Source: Aurantiochytrium sp. KH105
Taxonomy: Eukaryota; Sar; Bigyra; Thraustochytrida; Thraustochytriidae
Length of the DNA: 64,000 nt
NCBI GenBank assembly: GCA_003116975.1
Contig: BGKB01000084.1
Location: 62,001 to 126,000 of the forward strand
Reading direction: 5' to 3'
The notes beneath the pieces are model-generated. The model was given only the letters and a program-made list of their open reading frames with translations, was not told the origin of the DNA and searched no databases. Shown here in pieces: positions 57,914-64,000 of the stretch. How positions within the stretch are numbered: position 1 is the stretch's first letter; each line of letters opens with the position of its first letter. The position numbers were made by a program, and so were the translations under genes.

Positions 57914-58762
57914 ATGCAAGCGCTGATGAACTTCGCCAACAAGGTGGCGACCGGCACGCTATTTGACGCGACGCCGCAGACTGACGAAGAGCGCCGAGCC
58001 GCCATCACCAAGATGTTTGCGGCGTACAAGGCCAAGTCCTTTCCTGGCGTGCGGGACGCAGACCCGAAACAGGTCAACGAGGCGCTGTCGAAGGAAGAGG
58101 ACGAAGGTAAACCCGTCCTGGTTGATTGCCGTCCCAAGGGGGAGCAAGTATCCTCGGTACCTGGATCGCTTCGTGAGGATGAGCTTGATCGCTTGCTGTC
58201 CGAGCCCGTCGATGTCAACTTGAATGCGAAGGGGTCCAATAGCGAGATTATCCTGTATTGCACGGTCGGCTACCGCTCAGGCGTGAAAGCCAGTAAGCTG
58301 CAAAAGGAGTATCCCGATCGCAAGTTCTCGAATCTCAGTGGTGGCATTTTGCTCGTAAGTTGAACGGCGATAACTTGTTTTGGATTGAAATCATCGATGA
58401 TGCAATGCAGCTCGCCTCAAGGGCGACCCATGCGCAGAAACAGCGAGCTGAGAACTAATAGAGCCAGTCACTTGTGGCCGCTCATTATCGATCATGGCGT
58501 CGTAATCTCTGTTCGTTTTCAGTGGGCGCATGACGTTGGCAAGGTCGTCAGCGCGGAAGGCAAGGACACGAAAACTGTTCACGTCTTTGGCAAGGCGTGG
58601 GATCTTTTGCCCCAGGGATGGACGTCCGTCATTGGCGATCCTGGCAAACTTCAAGTCCTCACAGGGCCCGAACTTGGTGTCCCGACATCTGACCAGGTGG
58701 CGACGGAGGCAAACGCTCCTGCAGCACAGGAAACAGTATCTACATCATCAGCAGCATCTTGA
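57914..58762 (+). CDS. Rhodanese-domain protein, two exons
   Basis: Exon 1 is 57914-58354 and exon 2 is 58523-58762, joined in phase 0 across an intron of 168 nt; the protein has 226 residues. The chosen ATG has an ACCATG context; in-frame ATG codons lie upstream too. The single rhodanese domain has the motif VLVDCRPKGEQVSSVPGSL (about 68-87) and the active-site loop YCTVGYRSG with its cysteine at about residue 116, then LSGGILLWAHDVG spanning the splice. Rhodanese proteins move sulfane sulphur or, if degenerate, only bind anions. The CxxGxR loop suggests activity. A C-terminal tail is Ala/Thr/Ser-rich. It follows GH47 on the same strand. Confidence 0.8.
58355..58522 (+). other. Spliceosomal intron in the rhodanese gene
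   Basis: Begins GTAAGT at 58355 and ends TTTTCAG at 58522; 168 nt. An in-frame stop just after the donor, together with the domain continuing after the acceptor (LSGGILL then WAHDVG), supports removal. Confidence 0.85.
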
Positions 58763-59403
58763 CCGACATCAACATCGACCTCATCCTAATATTTTTTTTT
58801 TTCATGACTTGCACGATTCTTGTATGGCAGCATTGCGTCTGCATACCGTCTGCATACCCTTGAGCAATGTATGTGCCAAAAAGATAGTAGGGAAGCCACT
58901 CTTTGTCGAAGAGGCCTCCCTCCCCCTTACTCCGCCGCCCCTCCCTCAACCTTCCCCTCCCCCTTAACTCTTCCCTTGAGAGGGTGCTTCCCAGGAGAGA
59001 AACCGCTGGATCAGCTAGCATTTGTTCTTGCCGGGTTTTGATGATGACTTGAGAAATGGCCGTTGACGGCAATCCCAGCTGCCTGACCCAGCCTTATGTT
59101 ACAAGGGCAAGTATTACGAAAGCAAGAGCAAACCGCGGAGGAGCCGGGTATAGTAGCGACAAGCCGCTTGCGGCGGGCTCGGAGCTTTGCAAAAGCGCAG
59201 CCTGGCGCGGGCTCGGCCAACTTGCGCTGCGGCGTTGTCGCCCTTCCTTACCGGACTTACGAGACGAGCTCGCTTGCTCGCCTGGCTTGGCTTGGCTTGG
59301 CTTGGCTTGGCTTTGCTCGCTTGGGCCTCTATAACATCGATTCCTGCTGTTTCTTCGCAAAAGACAGGAAGTCAGCCATCACGCGCACACGGGCGTGCGG
59401 GCA
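58763..59403. other. 5' flank of the dynein gene
   Basis: The 641-bp spacer holds a T-run (58793-58802), a CCTCC/CCCCTTCCC pyrimidine-rich block (58912-58968), a GGCTT pentanucleotide array (59284-59313) and CTCTATAACA at about 59327-59336, a possible TATA-like element about 70 bp before the dynein ATG. Confidence 0.5.
59284..59313 (+). repeat. GGCTT pentanucleotide array
   Basis: Six tandem GGCTT-type units about 90 bp upstream of the dynein heavy chain start. Confidence 0.85.
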
Positions 59404-62400
59404 ATGATGGACGACGGCGAGTCTGCTGCAGCGGTAGCAACCGAAATTCAACCTTGGTTGCTGGCGCAGGGCATTCTTGAAGGTGAAGCAAGCGAAGATG
59501 CCTTTCGCAAGGTCTGGAATGGCATGTGTAATTGGATGCTAGCCGTCTGTCGGGAACGCAGCTCCTTTATCATCCCCGATGTTGGCGTTGTCCAATTCAG
59601 AAAGTACAAGCTGGGGGCAGTTGTCCCGAGCTTTATTATGGCTTCTCAATACGCAGAAGTCAACGGTCTGCGTATCATCGCCAAGCTTCCGCGGGAGGAA
59701 GAGAGCGTCAACGCGCTACGTATTGATTTTCGGGCCGTTAATTGGCTCAATGATGACACCTACAAAGATTGCGTAGATACTATGCGCTTTGTTCTTCGTG
59801 GGGTCTTTCGCGAATTTGGTGAGCTCGCGTCGAAAAATCCGTCCCAAGTATTTGCCCTTGATATTGGCTGCGGCAAGCTTGTAGCTTTTGATCGTCAAAT
59901 TCGACTGCAATTTTCGCCTGGCGGAGGGCTGCCTGGATCTTCTGCAGTCTTGGGGAAATTGCACGAGCCTCGACCTCCCTCTGCGACAGAGAACCCCGGC
60001 GGCGTAGAAGCGCGAAAGGTAGCCTCGCCTCGCGCAGCAAGAATCTCATCGCAAAAGCGAGCCATTGCAAGACACGACAGCGTCTCGTGCGTTTGGTTTC
60101 CCGATGGATCGTGCAAAGATTTAGCACTCGACTCGCAGAGCGTTGTGAGGCTCGAAAAACGTCAAGCAACCGTACGCAGAATGAGCCTCGGATCCGCTGA
60201 CTCTTTCAGTGGCCTAAACTCCGAGTATACATCCTCACCAAGCTGGCGAGGAAGTTCCAAGAGGCTCCTCACGGCACAGTACGCATCAATGAGCGCTCAA
60301 CGTTCTCCGCGTGCGCGGACGGAGGAAACCTCGCTGCGATTCATGCGTCGGGAAAAGAGCCTTCGAAGGCTCGCAGGGGATATTCGGGGTGAGCAAGCCC
60401 ACCCCGCGCTGCTCAACCAGCACGCACGCACCCTTGCTGCTGTACATGCCTCTCAAGACGAATCTGATCGCAAACTGCCCGATCGCATTGGGACCTACTA
60501 TTCACCAGAAGCACGTGTCCTGGCACTCGAGCGTCTGGCTTCCAGGAGCGTCGCAAAGGATTCAAACCGACATCAGCGTCAAGGAACGACGGACTCGTCA
60601 TTAACCTGCGATATGTTTTCGGGTCATCGCAAGGCCCCCACGCAAGATCGCGAAGGTTTTCTCGCTGCTGTCACGCTCGATGTACGGCGGGCTCAGGCCC
60701 TGGGCCAGGTTGATCGTGATCCTCTTGACATGCCAAATTATTCGCCGCGCGCTGTTCCTGAGCGCCGTGAGCCCTTTGATGTCGACTCCATCGCCCGCGA
60801 CGCTCACAGCGCGGCACAGCGCCGAAATCTACGTCGATTCGGCAAAGGAATGACCTTTGTCGCCACAGAGAGTCTTCAGGCGCAACAAGCGGCAGGGCGA
60901 GCTACATACCTTCCTGCAGTGGGCCAAGCTACTAGCCCAGAGGTCAACTCACCTCAAGAGGCCCCTATCGCTTCGCGTTCAGGCACTCCGACCCGCACAT
61001 TTCTCGGCACAGAGGAAGATATTGCACAACAATACGTGTGGTACGTTCGGCACGGTGTGGACGACAAGACGCTTGCTCCAATTCGGCAAGAGTGGCTTCA
61101 GCGCGTTTCCGATCTCCTTCCCGCGCCAAGAATTACCCATGAAAATGCTTCGAGTCTGGTGCAAACCTTTCAAAACCTTGTTGCAACCTTGACCAAGAAT
61201 GTGGAATATGACTATCAGTGCGCTGTGCGCCGCGCAATTCTCGACTATATCTTGAGAGACGCACAGCAGCGCTCCCGACTTGGGATTCCATATATTCCGT
61301 CGAGCTGTCAGCGCAGGGATCCCGTTCATTTTCATGCAGATGCTCCACGATACTGGAGAGAAACGTTTCAAGGCACACGTGAGCACATCAGGAGAAATCT
61401 CACGCTCGTGAACCCCTTGATTCGCCAGGTGCTGCACTTGTGGCAAGACTATGCGCATCTCTCCTTGGTAAATTTGCCCTCAACCGATGACGAAGCGCTT
61501 CGATGCAGCTGGAAGCCGCCTACGCTCGAAGTCTTTGTAGAAGCTCAAGTTGAACACGCTCAAACTGTGCGAGACATTTTTCTGCATCAGTGGCACCCTG
61601 AAGTGGTTCGCATCTTCACGGAAGCTGCCAAAGGCGACGCGCCTCCTCTCGATACGCTTGGTGTTCGCCTCTGTGAAATGTCCCAGAACGATCTTCAGTC
61701 CCTTTTCGAGAGCGCCGCGACGCTCATGGCGCGCCAGCTGAGAGGCCTGGTCCTTGATTCACTCCAGCGACTACTATCATTCTTTCTGCGGCTCGATCGT
61801 GGCGGGCCTGGCAAGGCGAGCGAACCACACCCGTACAAGTCTGAACTCACGGCGACACTTCGAAGCGCCTTCTACAACAGGCTTGTCGTAACTCGTGCTG
61901 ATAGTGGTGCAGACTCACCAACCCAGCCCCGGGCCGTGTGTCTCGAGGTGGACCTCGAGAAGATTGTCAATGGCCTCTCGCACGTGATCGACACAATCTC
62001 AACATGTCTGAACCGAGTCGTACGTATTGAGCGCAAAGGCATTGGGCTCAATCTCGAATTCCTCGACGAGATTGACGAGAGCATGCCACTCGTCAATACA
62101 ACAGAGGATCCGTCCACTGGCAGAAATGCAGGCCGAGGTCAGCCCAATGGTACGAACGAGGGCAAGGGCGCAGAAGGAGGGCTTGCAACGGCGCTGGCGC
62201 AGCAGAGCACATACGTGATGGACATCTCGCCTTCCGAAGATTCCGTGTCTCGTTTTCGGCAGCGTATCGAGGATATTCTTATCGCAAGTAACGCCTCGTG
62301 CCAGACTGCAATTTCCATGTACGTGCCGTTCGAACCCATCTTCAACGCCTGGGACGCTCTCAACAGCAAGCTGCGACCAAACACACGTCTTCAAGAATTG

Positions 62401-64000
62401 CAAGGCGAGCTTGACGCGCTTGCGCAAATGCAGATGCGCGTTTGTGCAGAAACGAAGGAGACGGCCGTTCTTGGCTCGCAGACCATCGAGTGTCAGGATC
62501 TCAACTCGCAAATTTTGGCCGAAATCGAGGCGCAGCGACAGCACCTGCTTCGCTTTGCCGTGCAAGACAACATTCGTCGCAATCTTGACGTCTGCAAGGC
62601 TTTTAGTGAGTCCGCCGAGCGTCTGGCCAAGGTCCCAGCGGACTCTCACGCGCTCATTGATGCTGAAGAGTACCTGCGCGGGTTTCAGAGCAAGGGGCTC
62701 GACGCTCTCCTCGCGGATGTGGCCGACGTGAAGCACCGCCTCGATTTTATTTTTCGGAATCAAATGCAGGTTGAGGCAGATCTCCTCCGCCCTCTCGGCA
62801 TCACGTACTCGTGGGTCCACAAGGTAGACCATCTTGTGGAAGATGCTGCAGCTATGCTGAGGCGCGAGCGCGAACAGCTCGAAGGACAGTTCCAACTCGA
62901 CCGGGACCGTTTTATCCAAGAGCTTTCCTCCATTGCAAAGTCCGTCGCCAAACTTAAGGACCAGGGTGATATGCGTCACGCCAAGGCACAATTGCGGGCC
63001 ACGGAGGAGGCACGGGATCTTGTTGAAGGTGCAAAACGGCGCGCAGACCTTTTGCACGACGAAGAGGATCGACTTGGGCTCACAAGCACTGAATTCAAGG
63101 CGCTGTCGCTGGTCGATGAGGCCCTCAAGCCATTCGAGACCTTTTGGAGCTTGGCCAACCGTTTTCAGACTCAGTTTCAACGTTGGAACCACGGTGTGGT
63201 CTTCACTCTCGATGGCGAACACGTCGAGCGGGAGGTAGGAGAGATGTTCCGCGCTGCGCACCAGCTAGCAGAAAGCCTCAAGGATGAGGCACCGGCGGTT
63301 GCCAGCTGCGCCGACGCTATCAAGGCCAAGTTGAACGAGTTTCGGGATGACATCCCCCTTCTTAGCATCATTTCTAATGATGGCCTTCGCGAGCGTCACT
63401 GGACGCAAATTTCCGACTTGCTTGGGTTCCCGATCGTTCCTGACGACAACATGACGCTGTCGCGACTTATCGAACTCCAGGTCGGAGAACATGTGGAGGC
63501 CCTCGAGGCCATTTCCGAAGGTGCTTCCAAGGAACACGCCATTGAAAATGCACACACCAAGATGATGGCAGAGTGGGCTCCGCTCGAATACGCAACACAG
63601 TCGTACAAGGACACAGGCACGTTCATTCTTCAGGGCGGCAACCTCGACGAGCTGCAAACGCTGTTGGACGATCATCTGGTGAAAACGCAAACCATGCGGG
63701 GATCGCCGTACTGCAAATTCATGGAAGAGAAAATGGCAGAATGGGAACACTTTCTCGTGTACACGCGGGACCTCATTGACGCCTGGATCAAGGTGCAGAC
63801 GGCCTGGTTGTACCTTGACCCCATTTTTGCTTCGGAAGACATTATGCGGCAAATGCCAACCGAAGGCCAGGCTTTCCAACAGGTGAGCAAAATGTGGCGT
63901 GATATCATGGACCTTGTCCACTCGGCGCCAAAGGTGACCTTTATTGCCAAGGTAGACCATCTTCTCGAGCAGTTCCACGAGATCGACGAAATGCTGGAGC
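59404..64000 (+). CDS. Axonemal dynein heavy chain with N-terminal CCDC81-type HU region (partial)
   Basis: The frame runs open from the ATG-ATG at 59404 to the right edge, 1532 residues, so the motor lies outside. Residues 1-170 match the tandem HU region of CCDC81: FRKVWNGMCNWML, SSFIIPDVGVVQF, PSFIMASQYAEVNGLR, then VNWLN and a second copy ending LDIGCGKLVAFDRQIRLQF. A Ser/Arg-rich linker (about 200-530) follows. From about 540 it is dynein tail (YVWYVRHGVDDKTLAP, RAILDYILRDAQQRSRLGIP) and then the linker domain, with RHWTQISDLLGFPIVPDDN (about 1330) and QTAWLYLDPIFASEDI (about 1460). The tail pattern is closest to single-headed inner-arm chains (DNAH1/3/7/12 class). It implies a motile flagellum. 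No intron is needed. Confidence 0.85.
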   Translation, partial: MMDDGESAAAVATEIQPWLLAQGILEGEASEDAFRKVWNGMCNWMLAVCRERSSFIIPDVGVVQFRKYKLGAVVPSFIMASQYAEVNGLRIIAKLPREEESVNALRIDFRAVNWLNDDTYKDCVDTMRFVLRGVFREFGELASKNPSQVFALDIGCGKLVAFDRQIRLQFSPGGGLPGSSAVLGKLHEPRPPSATENPGGVEARKVASPRAARISSQKRAIARHDSVSCVWFPDGSCKDLALDSQSVVRLEKRQATVRRMSLGSADSFSGLNSEYTSSPSWRGSSKRLLTAQYASMSAQRSPRARTEETSLRFMRREKSLRRLAGDIRGEQAHPALLNQHARTLAAVHASQDESDRKLPDRIGTYYSPEARVLALERLASRSVAKDSNRHQRQGTTDSSLTCDMFSGHRKAPTQDREGFLAAVTLDVRRAQALGQVDRDPLDMPNYSPRAVPERREPFDVDSIARDAHSAAQRRNLRRFGKGMTFVATESLQAQQAAGRATYLPAVGQATSPEVNSPQEAPIASRSGTPTRTFLGTEEDIAQQYVWYVRHGVDDKTLAPIRQEWLQRVSDLLPAPRITHENASSLVQTFQNLVATLTKNVEYDYQCAVRRAILDYILRDAQQRSRLGIPYIPSSCQRRDPVHFHADAPRYWRETFQGTREHIRRNLTLVNPLIRQVLHLWQDYAHLSLVNLPSTDDEALRCSWKPPTLEVFVEAQVEHAQTVRDIFLHQWHPEVVRIFTEAAKGDAPPLDTLGVRLCEMSQNDLQSLFESAATLMARQLRGLVLDSLQRLLSFFLRLDRGGPGKASEPHPYKSELTATLRSAFYNRLVVTRADSGADSPTQPRAVCLEVDLEKIVNGLSHVIDTISTCLNRVVRIERKGIGLNLEFLDEIDESMPLVNTTEDPSTGRNAGRGQPNGTNEGKGAEGGLATALAQQSTYVMDISPSEDSVSRFRQRIEDILIASNASCQTAISMYVPFEPIFNAWDALNSKLRPNTRLQELQGELDALAQMQMRVCAETKETAVLGSQTIECQDLNSQILAEIEAQRQHLLRFAVQDNIRRNLDVCKAFSESAERLAKVPADSHALIDAEEYLRGFQSKGLDALLADVADVKHRLDFIFRNQMQVEADLLRPLGITYSWVHKVDHLVEDAAAMLRREREQLEGQFQLDRDRFIQELSSIAKSVAKLKDQGDMRHAKAQLRATEEARDLVEGAKRRADLLHDEEDRLGLTSTEFKALSLVDEALKPFETFWSLANRFQTQFQRWNHGVVFTLDGEHVEREVGEMFRAAHQLAESLKDEAPAVASCADAIKAKLNEFRDDIPLLSIISNDGLRERHWTQISDLLGFPIVPDDNMTLSRLIELQVGEHVEALEAISEGASKEHAIENAHTKMMAEWAPLEYATQSYKDTGTFILQGGNLDELQTLLDDHLVKTQTMRGSPYCKFMEEKMAEWEHFLVYTRDLIDAWIKVQTAWLYLDPIFASEDIMRQMPTEGQAFQQVSKMWRDIMDLVHSAPKVTFIAKVDHLLEQFHEIDEMLE

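Noticed and set aside
59284-59313. GGCTT array considered as telomere or centromere repeat
   Set aside because: Only six units, in a promoter, and similar short arrays occur at other genes.

Overview
This window comes from a compact nuclear genome of a eukaryotic microbe. Nearly every gene is a single long open reading frame, spacers are short, genes lie on both strands, and low-complexity codon runs (CAG/CAA, GAA/GAG, AGC) are common inside genes. The gene content is plainly eukaryotic: SRP receptor, CPSF160, ABCE1, NOC2, DPH7, ASPM, an ER class I mannosidase and an axonemal dynein. The dynein implies a flagellated stage. A thraustochytrid/labyrinthulomycete stramenopile is my best guess, but this is inference from style and content, not from a search.

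Layout. 1-8.2 kb: the 3' end of an unidentified gene; a six-exon CENP-M gene on the minus strand that no single reading frame reveals; then SRP receptor alpha facing CPSF160. 9-14.1 kb: ABCE1, a small four-pass membrane protein and an SVOP-like MFS carrier. 14.4-21.5 kb: cyclin Y, two tandem seven-pass membrane paralogues and a Golgi-type glycosyltransferase-like protein. 22-26 kb: a piggyBac-type transposase carrying an inserted PD-(D/E)XK nuclease-like domain. 26.5-33.6 kb: a WD40 protein, two unknown proteins, a metallophosphoesterase and a 531-residue orphan. 34.2-35.2 kb: a frameshifted ankyrin-like pseudogene. 36-42 kb: a coiled-coil protein, a DHHC palmitoyltransferase divergent from a GDP-hexose phosphorylase, and an AGFG-type ArfGAP. 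43-47 kb: NOC2 and DPH7. 47.4-54.5 kb: a 2378-residue ASPM homologue. 55.8-64 kb: GH47 mannosidase, a two-exon rhodanese, and the first 1532 residues of a dynein heavy chain that starts with a CCDC81-type HU region.

Neighbours do not form one pathway. Themes are secretion and glycosylation (SRP receptor, GH47, glycosyltransferase), translation and ribosome assembly (ABCE1, NOC2, DPH7), and division and cilia (CENP-M, ASPM, dynein). The main points for follow-up are the HU-dynein fusion, the CENP-M gene with a near-intact P-loop, the transposase-nuclease fusion, and an 8-bp palindrome (TAGGCCTA) found six times, only between genes and mostly at 3' ends. I found no convincing tRNA, rRNA or CRISPR.
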